Shown piece after piece: positions 11,927-21,680 of a stretch of 64,000 bases of DNA; the first letter of the stretch is position 1; each line of letters opens with the position of its first letter. Source of the stretch: Hippopus hippopus (taxonomy: Eukaryota > Mollusca > Bivalvia > Cardiida > Cardiidae). The stretch lies in assembly GCA_946811185.2 (NCBI GenBank), contig OX328108.1, forward strand, positions 4,301,501 through 4,365,500, in the 5' to 3' direction. Below the pieces are notes generated by a model, which saw only the letters and a program-made list of their open reading frames with translations, did not search any database and was not told where the DNA came from. Position numbers and translations under genes: made by a program.

Positions 11927-12343
11927 CTAATAAAATTTATTTAATGTTTCTTGAAATTTATTACCCGAGCTTAACTCTATAAGAATGTATAAATATAAAT
12001 GACCACAAAATACTTGTCCAGCTTGTTGTAATTGATCAGTATTATAGTATATTGGTCTTTTTAGATACTCTATAATTTCAATAGGAGGTTGTATACCATA
12101 ACTGTCAAAGTAAATTTTATTTTCACCGTTTTTATACCATGCAACCCAATGTGTACCAGACCCGCTCGTATCATCAAGGTTTAGTATACCGCATTCCTTT
12201 TTTCTACACTTTTTCGGTAAAGTGTTTCGTAAAAATACTCCCCTAAAAGAAGGAATCTTTAATCTTTTTACCACATCTCCCAGTTCAAAATTGTTTAACG
12301 GTTTATTTGGTAAAATTACGTTTCCAATTGCAATATCTTTCAT
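11927..12343 (-). CDS. Adenain-like maturation cysteine protease
   Basis: Processes capsid precursors in Polintons and adenoviruses. 138 residues, intact. Catalytic His in GTHWVAWYK, acidic partner in YFDSYG, Gln in QQAGQ and catalytic Cys in FCGHLYLYI are all present in the usual order. It is shorter than adenovirus protease but normal for Polintons. It lies between integrase (5 bp upstream) and fibre (10 bp downstream) on the minus strand. Start ATG 12343 follows TATAAAAAA. Confidence 0.85.
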   Translation of the reverse strand: MKDIAIGNVILPNKPLNNFELGDVVKRLKIPSFRGVFLRNTLPKKCRKKECGILNLDDTSGSGTHWVAWYKNGENKIYFDSYGIQPPIEIIEYLKRPIYYNTDQLQQAGQVFCGHLYLYILIELSSGNKFQETLNKFY

Positions 12344-12347
12344 TTTT

Positions 12348-13246
12348 TTATACAGAAATATTTACAATGTCATTATTATTAACCCACGAATTGAACTCAT
12401 CAGGATAGCCTTTCCACTTTACTAGAGATTTCTTTTTTCCTTTCTTAATAACCTTTTCTATCCTATTCAACTCTTGACTAGTTTTTTGTAGTTCAGGTTC
12501 ATAAAAGCTACCTTGTACTTCTTCTCCATTAAGATCCTCAATTTTATATGTTACGGGCGATGTATGTTTTACTTCAGAAACTGTAAAAACCTCTTCAGTC
12601 CATCTTGTGGTATATCCTTTCTCAAAAGTCTTTTTCTTTTTAGTTATTCTCACTTTATCTCCAACAGAAAACTTAGGTTTTATATCTTCTTTTATTTCGA
12701 GATGATCGGGATAAAGATTTCTCCAAACTTTGGTTTCATTTTCTTTTTTGCTAGCATTTACTGGAGTCATCTTAATGGAAGAATGTCTCGTGTTATTATA
12801 TTCTTTAGCAAGATCCGGTAACACATCAATGTAAACGTTTGTTGAGTGAGCAGAAAAATACTTCCACATTTTTTCTTTCATTGTTCTGTTCCATCTCTCA
12901 ACCACGCTAGACTTTCTTCATTTTCAGTGGAATACAATTCAACCAAATCTTTAACATCTTTACCCTTATCCACCCACATTTTTTCAGGTTTTCTCTCCTT
13001 AAAAATACTCTTTAATGCTACAGCAACAGATTTTCCCGTTTTATCTTTTAATGGTATTAACCAACCATATTTCGAAAAGATGTCAATGACAGCGAGAAGA
13101 TATTTTACACCGCGATTAAACTTAGAAAATGCTTGCATATCTACTAAATCCGCTGCCCATATTCTATCAATACCGTTCACTATAACCCTCCTTTTATTAA
13201 ATTTTCTTTTTACGGGTTTATGTAATTCTTCAGATAAATCTATCAT
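12348..13246 (-). pseudogene. Polinton rve-family integrase with chromodomain, frameshifted
   Basis: Retrovirus-type DDE integrase that inserts the element. Frame one (13246-12878) carries the first Asp in WAADLVDMQAF and the second in MWVDKGK. Frame two (12905-12348) starts with MVERWNRTMKEK, carrying the catalytic Glu, then an SH3-like segment and a C-terminal chromodomain (RIEKVIKKGKKKSLVKWKGY) that would bind modified histones. The frameshift near 12890-12930 falls between the second Asp and the Glu. The gene is otherwise open. Start near 13246; it follows the PLA2 gene closely. Confidence 0.85.
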
Positions 13247-13269
13247 GTTTAATTTTTTTTTTTTTTAAC

Positions 13270-13733
13270 ACCCATTCCAAATCTCATTTTTGTTCCAATG
13301 AGTTTACTAACGATAGACTTATCCATTTTCTCCCTCAATGTTGGGTTGTAAATACCCTCTAACTCCGTTAACATATTTTTATCACACACTTTATTTCTAA
13401 CTTTAGTAGTAGGATTTTTTAAATAGCAAACATCATGATGATAAGCAGCTTTATCAACACGGTTTATTGTGTTGAATCCTTATTGAGTCTTTTTTTAAGT
13501 TTAGTCCCGGGCCCCGTGAAATTATGTCCAGGGAGATGCATTTCAAAAGGTAAATTATTTATAACTTTATTTAGAACTGATCCACCTTCTTTTACTCCTT
13601 GAGCCTTAACAAACTGTGTTTTGGTTGTTCCACACACAGCACATTTTCCACGTTTCATATTTCGTTTATTTTTAGTAACAACATATTCTATGTTAGTTGT
13701 ATCAGTAGCTTTTTTACATTTAACGCAATACAT
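13270..13733 (-). pseudogene. Zn-ribbon plus phospholipase A2 protein
   Basis: Virion-type protein: an N-terminal four-Cys ribbon (CVKC, CAVC) is followed by the PLA2 calcium loop HNFTGPGTKL and, after a frameshift near 13455-13480, the catalytic helix YHHDVCYL with the His-Asp pair. This combination is a well-known Polinton gene; the PLA2 resembles the parvovirus VP1 domain that breaches endosomal membrane, though that role in Polintons is inference. The frameshift lies in or near an A-run. Start ATG 13733 follows TTATATTAAAAAAA. It heads the leftward gene cluster, divergent from the ATPase. Confidence 0.7.
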
Positions 13734-13786
13734 TTTTTTTAATATAAAAAACTTTTATATAAAAAGTGGATATTGCGGATTTATCA
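13734..13786. promoter_or_regulatory. Divergent intergenic region
   Basis: 53 bp between the leftward PLA2 gene and the rightward ATPase. It is AT-rich with TATAAAA on both strands (AATATAAAAA, ACTTTTATATAAAA). Likely holds both promoters. Inference from position and sequence only. Confidence 0.4.
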
Positions 13787-16200
13787 TGAAACGAAGTAGT
13801 ACTAAAGAGATTTAATCATCCTCTTTTACCAAGAAGTATTAGAGGCTTAATCGTAGGTAAATCAGGATGTGGTAAGACCACTCTTTTACTTAACCTACTG
13901 CTACGGCCAGGTTGGCTTGACTACAACGAGTTATGTGTTTTCGGAAAAAGTCTTTTTCAACCAGAATATCTCATACTTAAACAAGAGCGGCAAATTGTCG
14001 CAAGATACGCCCGTCCCACCGCCAGTTGTCAAGGGGGTATAATAATCGTAAAGGGCAGGTAATGCAACAAACATGTTTACCAAGTGTCAAGTCAATTTGA
14101 CTTGGTGACAAAGTTCCGTTCCAGACAAGCAAGAAATTCTGTAAAAATGAAGATCAAAATGGAATTACTCAAAATCCGCACTAGGTAGAGTTATTGTTCT
14201 TGCGCACTGTACTCCGTAATATTGCAACAAACATGCATACCAAGTTTCAAGTCAATCGGACTGGAGATGACAAAATTATGCTCCAGACAAGCAGAAAATG
14301 CTGTAAAAATGACGATCAAAGGGAAATGACTCAAAGACAGCACGAGGTAGAGTTATGGTTCTTTCGCACTGCACTCCGTATTATTGCAACAAACACACAT
14401 GCCAAGTTTCAAGTCAATCGGACTGGAGATGACAAAGTTATGCTCCAGACAAGCAGAAAATGCTGTAAAAATGACGATCGAAGGGAAATAACTCAAAGAC
14501 AGCACGAGGTAGAGTTATGGTTCTTTCGCACTGCACTCCGTATCATTGCAACAAACACACATGCCAAGTTTCAAATCAATCAGACTGGAGATGACAAAGT
14601 TATGCTCCAGACAAGCAGAAAATGCTGTAAAAATGACGATCAAAGGGAAATAACTCAAAGACAGCAAGAGGTAGAGTTATGGTTCTTTCACAATGCACTC
14701 CGTATTATTGCAACAAACACACATGCCAAGTTTCAAGTCAATCGGACTTGAGATGACAAAGTTATGCTCCGGACAAGCAGAAAATGCTGTAAAAATGATG
14801 ATCAAAGGGAAATAACTCAAAGACAGCAAGAGGTAGAGTTATGGTTCTTTCGCACTGCACTACCCCTTAATGAGATCTATCCACCCATGAAGTTTCATAA
14901 CCGTAGCTAGCATAGTTTTGGAGATATGCTTTGGACAAAATTCAAGTATGAATGTAAACAAAGGGAAATAACTCAAAAATTAAGTAAGCAAGAGTTATGA
15001 TTCCTGTGCACTGCACTCCCCCTTGATGAGATCTATCCACCCATGAAGTTTCATAACCGTAGCTAGTATAGTTTTGGAGATATGCTCCGGACAAAATTTA
15101 AGTATGAAAAACAACAAAGGGCAATAACTCAAAAATTAAGCAAGCGAGAGTTATGATCCTGTGCACTGCACTCCCCTTGATGAGATCTATCCACCCATGA
15201 AATTTCATAACCATAGCTAGTATAGTTTTGGAGATATGCTCCGGACAAAATTCAAGTATGAAAAACAACAAAGGGCAATAACTCAAAAATTAAGGAAGCA
15301 AGAGTTATGATTCCTGTACACTGCACTCTCCCTTGATGAGATCTATCCACCCATGAAATTTCATAACCGTAGCTAGTATAGTTTTGGAGATATGCTCCGG
15401 ACAAAATTCAAGTATGAAAAACAACAAAGGGCAATAACTCAAAAATTAAGCAAGGAAGAGTTATGATTCCTGTGCACTGCACTCTGCCTTGATGAGATCT
15501 ATCCACCCATGAAATTTCATAACCGTAGCTAGCATAGTTTTGGAGATATGCTCCGGACAAAGAACGGGGACGCCACCCGCCCGTCCACCCGCCCGCCTGC
15601 CACGGGTGATCCCATAATACGTCCCGTCTTCGACGGGCGTATAAAAAGCTCTTGAAGAAAAACTACCGAAAGAGAATTTTTTAAGGTTGTTTGAGATGCG
15701 AGATGAGATACAAAATTTAAATGTTTCTCCAATAGCTTTGGTTGAAGAATGGGGTAAGACGATTAGAAACAAATCAGATATAAGTTGTAATTTTTATGAA
15801 ACTGGAAGGGATGTGCCTGATCCGCGAGAGTTGAGCTCAGAAAATAAAAATTTAATGATTTTCGATGATTTACTTTTAGAAAAACAAAATAAGTGTGAGT
15901 GTTACTACATTCGTGGATGACATAGTAATGTTGACTGTTTTTACCTTTCACAAAACTACTTTGAGTTACCGAGGCGAACTATTAGGGCAAACGCGAATTT
16001 TATTTGTCTTTTTCAACAAGCCCTTAGAGACATTAACAATATACACGCTGATCATGTTGATGAAGATATGTCTAAGGAAGAGTTCAGAAATTTTGTAAAA
16101 AAACATGGGAAGAACCGCATGGTTTTGTTGTTATTGATCTAACTAGTAAAAAAAATAATGGAAAGTATAGAAAAGGTATTGACGAATTTTATATAACTTG
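13787..16200 (+). pseudogene. Genome-packaging ATPase (FtsK/HerA type), disrupted
   Basis: Motor ATPase that would drive DNA into the capsid. Walker A GKSGCGKTTL is at 13855-13884. The coding sequence stops matching at about 13981, where a repeat element of 1.66 kb begins, and resumes at 15643. The C-terminal part (15694-15920) has a Walker B-like stretch NLMIFDDLL; then another frameshift near 15915 leads to the YLSQNYFELPR region, the sensor-like end. Clearly dead. Family call is firm from Walker A/B spacing and the Polinton context. Confidence 0.75.
13982..15642. mobile_element. Tandem-repeat element inserted in ATPase gene
   Basis: Insertion bounded by an 11-bp inverted pair ATACGCCCGTC (14005-14015) and GACGGGCGTAT (15632-15642), with about 23 bp of GC-rich lead outside the left copy. 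It is filled with two tandem arrays: a 162-bp unit (about four copies, 14224-14870) and a related 156-bp unit (about five copies, 14871-15560). A GC-rich CCCGCCCGTCC stretch closes it. It has no coding capacity. ATPase coding resumes on both sides, which fixes the limits to within a few bases. Confidence 0.65.
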
Positions 16201-16265
16201 AATAGTATTTATTGAATTTTTTTTATAAATTTTTTTGATAAATTTTTTCTTTACATTAAAAAACC

Positions 16266-16587
16266 ATGAGCATGGAATATAAACTAAATAAAATTAGAAT
16301 AATATTGTTACGAAAATTATTTAATGATGGTAACGTTAACTTTTTTTGATTTGTGTGATTACTTTAGAATCTCATTAGGAGATTTGTCTACTAATAGTGT
16401 AGCTCTAGCACATTTAAGGTTAGAAAGATGTATTTTAAAAGATAAAGAAGTTTTAAGAAATTTAGGAATCACAGGAAAAATCAACAGATTTACGCGTCAA
16501 TATCATTGGATGTGTAGATATAATAAAGATTACAAGGAGAGGGCTATCGATGCAATGTTAATGAAATACGAACAAGAACATTTTTGA
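16266..16587 (+). pseudogene. Small unknown Polinton protein, frameshifted
   Basis: Likely start ATG 16266; a run of seven T at 16340-16346 shifts the frame to 16324-16587, which continues for about 80 residues with Arg/Tyr-rich helices and stops just before the next gene. About 105 residues in all. No domain recognised. It lies in the order ATPase, this gene, next unknown, minor capsid. Confidence 0.4.
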
Positions 16588-16616
16588 AAAAAACTTTTAA
16601 AATATTTAGCTGTAAT

Positions 16617-17087
16617 ATGGAAATGGATGTAAAAGATTTTTTAGGTAAATATAGTTCAAATAATATTATAAGCTTAGCTGAATATTTTATAAGAGAGGTG
16701 GTACCAAAAAATCTAGAATCTTGTACAATAAAGGAACTAAAAAAACTAAATAAAATACTTTATCTACGAAAGCCTCCTTCTTCTGAAAAAGGATCATATG
16801 TATCCTTTTTTAAGAATTACACTTTGGAAATACTTTCTGAAATAAATCATTTGGGTAAAGTTTTTAAAGATGAAGAAGAAGATAGAACTAATAGAAAACA
16901 TCTCAAAAAAAGAAAAGAAATAATGGAAAAAATATGTAAGTTATTTGAAATAGACTATTTAATTAGTAATTTTGGGCAACCTAATAAAAAAATAACACCA
17001 TTATCATATATAAGAAGTAGGGCGCATTGGAATCGGATTAAAAATAATAATGTTTTTACTGAAGGTAAATATGCTAATTTTTATTAA
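16617..17087 (+). CDS. Lys-rich helical protein, unknown
   Basis: About 156 residues if started at ATG 16617; an upstream ATG 16584 is possible but overlaps the preceding gene. It is intact, strongly basic, with long Lys/Glu helices and a KKRKEIMEKI segment suggesting a short coiled coil. The position directly before the minor capsid protein suggests a structural or DNA-binding role, but nothing in it proves this. Confidence 0.45.
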   Translation: MEMDVKDFLGKYSSNNIISLAEYFIREVVPKNLESCTIKELKKLNKILYLRKPPSSEKGSYVSFFKNYTLEILSEINHLGKVFKDEEEDRTNRKHLKKRKEIMEKICKLFEIDYLISNFGQPNKKITPLSYIRSRAHWNRIKNNNVFTEGKYANFY

Positions 17088-17154
17088 ATACCTTCATCAA
17101 TGTAAATTAAACTAAAATATATTTTGTAATAAAATATATTTTTACTAAATAAAA

Positions 17155-17928
17155 ATGGAAGATCTTTTAAAGCAAATTGTAAAAAATACTGAACACAAAA
17201 CATCATTCCAAATTATTGTAAGCGACAACAAAACGCGTTTTAATACGAGGTTTAATCCACCAATTCGACTGGAAAAGGATAAAAAGTACGAAATAGCTTT
17301 AGTAAACCTTGAAACTTACTACTCTTTTCCAAACACTGATAAAACAAATAACATCTTTATCTATTCTCCAGACAATGGTGCTTCATGGACTAAGATTGAA
17401 ATACCAGAAGGAAGTTATGACCTTTTAGATATTAATGATACAATTAACCAAGAAATGAGGAAAAAAGGACACTATGATGTACCAAATGATGGATATTATA
17501 TTAACACTTCAGCAAACACTAATACTCTAAAATCCGTTCTTACACTCGAAAATGGATATGAAGTAGACTTTAACTATCCGAACTCAGTTTCTAAGGTATT
17601 AGGATTTACTCACGCAAAATATGCGCAAGGACTTCATGAGTTGGAGAATGTTGTAAACATTCTTAGTATAAACAGCCTGCTTGTTAACATAGATATTATC
17701 TCAGGAAGCTACGTTAATGGTTCAATACAAAACGCGATTTACTCTTTTTTCCCAAATGTTTCTCCCGGATATAAGATAATTGAGTCACCAGTTAATTTGG
17801 TATACCTACCAATAACAATTGATGAAATATACAACTTAGAAATAAAAATAACAGATCAAAATGAAACTCTACTAAATCTTAGGGGTGAAAATTTAACAAT
17901 TAGATTTCATATTAGAGAATCACGATAA
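17155..17928 (+). CDS. Minor capsid protein (single jelly-roll, penton-like)
   Basis: 257 residues, intact. It begins with a segment typical of Polinton minor capsid proteins: RFNPPIRLEKDKKYEIALVN followed by a YYSFPN block, then alternating beta strands throughout as expected for a single jelly roll forming pentameric vertices. Size fits the 230-300 residue range known for this family. Start ATG 17155 lies after ACTAAATAAAA. The partner major capsid protein is at 21681. Confidence 0.72.
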   Translation: MEDLLKQIVKNTEHKTSFQIIVSDNKTRFNTRFNPPIRLEKDKKYEIALVNLETYYSFPNTDKTNNIFIYSPDNGASWTKIEIPEGSYDLLDINDTINQEMRKKGHYDVPNDGYYINTSANTNTLKSVLTLENGYEVDFNYPNSVSKVLGFTHAKYAQGLHELENVVNILSINSLLVNIDIISGSYVNGSIQNAIYSFFPNVSPGYKIIESPVNLVYLPITIDEIYNLEIKITDQNETLLNLRGENLTIRFHIRESR

Positions 17929-17951
17929 AAAAAATATTTATTAAATATAAA

Positions 17952-18472
17952 ATGACGAGTTACACAACAGTTAAAGTTAACATAACGGGGGACAAAAGCA
18001 AAAACTTCAATCTGCTGTTAAAGCTGGTTGTCCTGTAAGTATTCGTTTAGGTCATGAAGATTTACAAGGTAATGATGTTTTAGCAATTACTAATTCACAA
18101 GCGAAGAAAATAGCTAAAGCCTATGAGGATGGTAAAGGTATAACGATCAGAATGAGTGCGAGACAACTTAAACATAATATGAAAATAGAGGGGGGTTTTC
18201 TCGGAATGTTAGCTGGACTTGCTGCGAGAGCTCAATCAGAAGTACAAAAAGCAATGGGATCAGGTCTTTACCTTAAGAAAGGAGGATGTGTTTGCCGGAT
18301 AGAAACTGATGGAAAAGGGCTTTATTTAGGGCCACCTAAAGGTAAAGGATTAGAATCTGTTGGTGATGGTTTGTATTCAAAACAAGATGGAAAGTTTTAT
18401 GATGGAAAAGGTCTTTTATTGGGTCCTAATAGTCCATGTGCTAATATACCTATTTTAGGAGCTATCTTATAA
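17952..18472 (+). pseudogene. Gly-rich virion core-type protein, frameshifted
   Basis: Starts at ATG 17952 after TAAATATAAA. A run of G at 17987-17991 shifts the frame, after which about 160 residues follow. The C-terminal part (18152-18472) has a basic patch, a hydrophobic GGFLGMLAGLAA segment and a string of short Gly-Lys-Gly repeats (DGKGLYLGP, GKGLLLGP) ending IPILGAIL. Such proteins recur in animal Polintons and have been compared with adenovirus core peptide pX; the comparison is from memory and weak. A role in binding DNA or membrane is inference. Confidence 0.5.
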
Positions 18473-18561
18473 CAAATATTTTGTTTAAAAATAAAAAAAA
18501 AAAAATATTTATAAAAAAGATGATAAGTATAGAAAGATGTCATACATAAGAAAATAAAAAT

Positions 18562-18990
18562 ATGAAAGAATTAGTTTGGTTTCCTTTTCAAGATTTAAAG
18601 TATCCACCTAAGAAACTTGTAGATAATATATGGGAAGTATATTCACAAAGTATGATAGTCCTAAAACCTAATAGAGTTGTAAGAATGCAACTCGGTCTTG
18701 GGTTTGTTTTAACACCTAAATCTTACGGTTCTGCTTATATTACACTTTTACCTAATAGTGATTTAGTCTTACATGTTATAAGATACGATTGTGAGGGCTT
18801 TAAAGGTAAAAGATACGATTGTCAGGGCTTAAAAGATTTAAAACTAAGAAATAATAGAGAAGATATATTGGTAGCTATAAAAAATAATTCTGATAAAAAA
18901 ATTACTATTGAAGAAAATAAACCATTATTTCTTGTTGTATATGATGATGGTATATATAGTGATTATTATAATTTTAGTGATGATGATTAA
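18562..18990 (+). CDS. dUTPase-fold-like protein A
   Basis: 142 residues, intact. The N-terminus LVWFPFQDLKYPPKKLVDN is shared with the next gene and with both homologues in Polinton 2. The strand pattern, with VRMQLGLGFVLTPKSYG, then EDILVAIKNNSDKKITIEEN and PLFLVVYD, resembles a trimeric dUTPase subunit. The catalytic motif with Gly-x-Ile-Asp-x-x-Tyr is not visible, and an internal repeat RYDCEGFKGK/RYDCQGL occurs instead. It may be a structural derivative rather than an enzyme. Confidence 0.45.
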   Translation: MKELVWFPFQDLKYPPKKLVDNIWEVYSQSMIVLKPNRVVRMQLGLGFVLTPKSYGSAYITLLPNSDLVLHVIRYDCEGFKGKRYDCQGLKDLKLRNNREDILVAIKNNSDKKITIEENKPLFLVVYDDGIYSDYYNFSDDD

Positions 18991-19042
18991 TATATCTTTT
19001 TAGGATTTATACCCTTATAAAATAATATTATTATTTTATAAA

Positions 19043-19414
19043 ATGAACATTCATAAACTCGGTATAAAAACTAAGATTACTCAACCAAATACGATTCATT
19101 GGCAACCACTTCATGACGTAAAGCATCCACCGAGAAAGGTAAATCCGGTAACCTGGGAAATTTTTAGTCAAGAAAAATTATATTCAAACCCAAACAAACG
19201 AAACAAATACGATTAGGATTTTGGTTCATGATGATTAGGTGCTGTTTTAACCACATTAACATACTCCTTAAAATTAAAGTGGTGTAGTTTACAAAATGAG
19301 GTTAACCTTGAAAACGCAGAGGATATTATAATTAGCATTACAAATAATTCGAGTGATAATACTGTAAAGATTGAGGAAAACGAGCTTTTATGCCTCGTTT
19401 ACTATTTAATTTAA
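19043..19414 (+). pseudogene. dUTPase-fold-like protein B
   Basis: Paralogue of the preceding gene: HWQPLHDVKHPPRKVNPVTW near the start, then EDIIISITNNSSDNTVKIEEN and LLCLVYY at the end. Frameshifts and stops at about 19200-19235 break the middle. The intact counterpart at 63176-63550 of Polinton 2 shows the full length of about 124 residues. ATG 19043 follows TTATAAA. Confidence 0.5.
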
Positions 19415-19433
19415 AATATCTTTCTAATAAAAA

Positions 19434-20051
19434 ATGGAGATTAAAGAAAATATTTATCCGAGATTACCTTCTGCTCCTCCTGATGATGAGGGTCAGGGAT
19501 ATAGGTTACAGAAAATTAATGAAATACAAAATTTTTTAGAAGGAGAAATAACAAAAAGAGAAGCCTTGAGTAAGAAATATTTTAGAGCAGCGAGAATAAT
19601 AGATAATGTAGATACCGTATTAATTACACTTACTATGGAGTTAGGAGCTGGTGGAATAGGATTGTTAACAACTGTTGTTGCGTTACACGCTGTAATAACA
19701 TTAGAGGCAATAGCAGCTTTTACTGGGCTTTTAAGTTTGATTGGAAAATATAGTGTTAAAAGTTCTACCACTAAGGCAGAAAAACATGAAAAAATAATGA
19801 CAATAGCGAGTACCAAGCTAAATACTATAGCGTCTCATGTATCTAAAGCCTTGAGTGATAATAAAGTTACCGATGAAGAGTTTCAATTGATTTTGGAAGA
19901 ACTAGAGAAATATAAAACTATGAAAGAAGAAATTCGTTCAAAAACAAAGAAGAAAATAAGTACTGAAACCGAAGAGACATTGATAGAAAGGGGGAGGCAA
20001 GAAGCTCGTGAGTCCTTTCGGAAGTTGGTTGAAACGAATAATAGAGGTTAA
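19434..20051 (+). CDS. Membrane protein with PSAP late-domain motif
   Basis: 205 residues, intact. Order: N-terminal IYPRLPSAPPDDE containing PSAP, a helical region, a long hydrophobic hairpin (residues about 60-115, two membrane segments rich in Gly/Ala/Val), then a charged helical C-terminus with DNKVTDEEFQLILEELEKYK. Its homologue in Polinton 2 (62492-63140) keeps the PSAP sequence. Proteins of this type recur in animal Polintons with no assigned function as far as I know. P(S/T)AP peptides recruit TSG101 of ESCRT-I in retroviruses; a similar role here is inference. Confidence 0.6.
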   Translation: MEIKENIYPRLPSAPPDDEGQGYRLQKINEIQNFLEGEITKREALSKKYFRAARIIDNVDTVLITLTMELGAGGIGLLTTVVALHAVITLEAIAAFTGLLSLIGKYSVKSSTTKAEKHEKIMTIASTKLNTIASHVSKALSDNKVTDEEFQLILEELEKYKTMKEEIRSKTKKKISTETEETLIERGRQEARESFRKLVETNNRG

Positions 20052-20094
20052 AAGGAGTATCAGGAAACCAAAGATAAAGTTTTCATGTACCTTT

Positions 20095-20217
20095 AGTTAT
20101 GAAACGTAATAAAAAACTACGTAAAGAACTACTTTAAAAACTACGTTAAAAACTACGGTAAAAACTACGTTAAAACTGCGTTAAAAACTGCGATAAAAAA
20201 AATAAAAATAATATAAA
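20095..20217 (+). repeat. AAAAACTACGTTA short tandem repeat
   Basis: Roughly six or seven diverged copies of a 12-16 bp unit (AAAAACTACGTTA) fill the gap between two genes. The same gap in Polinton 2 (62385-62450) has an equivalent array on its coding strand (AAAACTATGTTA). Conservation at the same place suggests a cis element. Confidence 0.5.
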
Positions 20218-21139
20218 ATGTCTTTTTTAAAAATCACTGATCCTGTAAAAAGGGACCAAGTTGTAAAGGAGTATCTTGAAACGAAAAAAAATATTCGGGA
20301 TAGTTTACTAGCGGAGAAAACTGGTGTGATAGAATTAAAAACTGATCTTTCAAAGTTTTTTAAACCAATTACAGAAACACAAGAAGCTACAACAAAGGAT
20401 ATTACAGAAGGACTTAAACCTATTACAGAAGGACTTAAATCTATTACGACTTCACTCTTTCCAGCCTTTCCTTCTATAACATTTTATAGTAAACCAGCTA
20501 TAAAAGAAGCATCAGGAAAAGAAGAAGCATCAGGAGGAAAAGAAGAAGCATCAGGAGAAAAAAAAACAAAAAATACGATATTATGGACCAATAGCAGAGG
20601 CTTACTTAAGAAAGTTTGCTACTAAGGATGAAGCTGATAGAACGTATGGACTACGTGATGAAAACAATACTTTTTATATTGGTAACAAACAAGTTGATAT
20701 TGAAGGCAACAATATCATAGTTGATGGTGAAGAATTTAAGGGAACCCCAGGTTTATGGGAGTTAATCATGTATAAGAATATTCCAGATATTGATGCTTAT
20801 GATTTTAAGGATTATGAAAATTACGGAAAGTTGATGATAAAAACAAACGCTCTTTATAGAGGATATAACCCTACAGAAACTCATCCTAGAAGCAGCAAAA
20901 GTGATAAATGGAAAAATGTACTAGCACCCATTTGGGAACATAGAGATCAGTTTGAAGGAAAAGGGCTTGTTATCCCTTCTGACCCAAATGCATTGATAAA
21001 AAGACTTGACTTGTTGTTAGCAAGTAAAGCAGCAGGCAACACAGGTCTAAGAAACGAGTTAGTGAGCATATGTGATGAATTAAAAAGGCAAGGTGTAGTA
21101 AATTCACATGAGTATAAAAATTTAATGTCTATAATATAA
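20218..21139 (+). pseudogene. Polinton conserved protein (DUF8207-like), frameshifted
   Basis: Two frames, 20218-20625 and about 20583-21139. The first starts MSFLKITDPVKRDQVVKEYL, has helical repeats EGLKPITEGLKSI and three Lys/Glu/Ala-Ser repeats (KEEASG). The second has GTPGLWELIM and ends in a well-conserved block NALIKRLDLLLASKAAG and SICDELKRQG. I recall this as the family Pfam calls DUF8207, common in animal Mavericks (unverified). Shift near 20575, in an A-run. Function unknown. It ends 2 bp before the next ATG. Confidence 0.6.
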
Positions 21140-21141
21140 AA

Positions 21142-21558
21142 ATGATTACGCCTAAACAGAGAGGATTTAAAAGGAAATATGCATATGGTGGTAGTGGAAT
21201 TTTTACCTCCATCGCTGACTTTTTAACGAGACTTTTTAGTAGTAGCGCAGCTAAACAAATTGCGTCTTCTATATTTGATGTTGGAAAGAGTGTTGCTAAG
21301 GAAGAAGCGAAGAAAGCTTTAGAGGCTGGAAAGAGTGCAGCAGTAGACGCAGAAAAGAAGTTAGTTGAAAAAGTTTTAATACCGAAATCACGAAAGATCT
21401 TACAAAAGCATACTGCTACGCCTATGGCACACGGTACGCCTACAACACACGATACACCTACAACACAAGACATTAATACCTTAATAGATGGAAGTGCTAT
21501 TGCTATTCAAGACTTAGTTAAAAAATTAAACACTGGGTCTGGTATTAAAAAAATTTAA
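21142..21558 (+). CDS. Amphipathic virion protein (pVI-like position)
   Basis: 138 residues, intact. N-terminus is basic with GGSGIFTSIADFLTRLFSSS, then a long Ala/Lys amphipathic helix (GKSAAVDAEKKLVEKVL), a Thr/Pro linker of repeats (TPTTHDTPTT) and a conserved C-terminus NTLIDGSAIAIQDLVKKLN. The layout resembles membrane-lytic or internal capsid proteins such as adenovirus pVI, but I have no sequence proof. It directly follows the DUF8207-like gene and precedes the capsid gene, as in Polinton 2. Confidence 0.5.
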   Translation: MITPKQRGFKRKYAYGGSGIFTSIADFLTRLFSSSAAKQIASSIFDVGKSVAKEEAKKALEAGKSAAVDAEKKLVEKVLIPKSRKILQKHTATPMAHGTPTTHDTPTTQDINTLIDGSAIAIQDLVKKLNTGSGIKKI

Positions 21559-21680
21559 GTAAATTATGAAAAAATATTTATTATAAAAAAGAAAATGACA
21601 GGAAAATTAACATTTAATAGAAAATTAGAGTAAAGTAACACAATTGCAATTTTATTTAAAATTATAATTGTAATAAAAAA

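Noticed and set aside
14194..14751. 185-residue open frame on the plus strand
   Set aside because: It is produced by a 162-bp tandem repeat whose period is divisible by three; the repeated peptide has no protein-like features and sits in an element that interrupts the ATPase gene.
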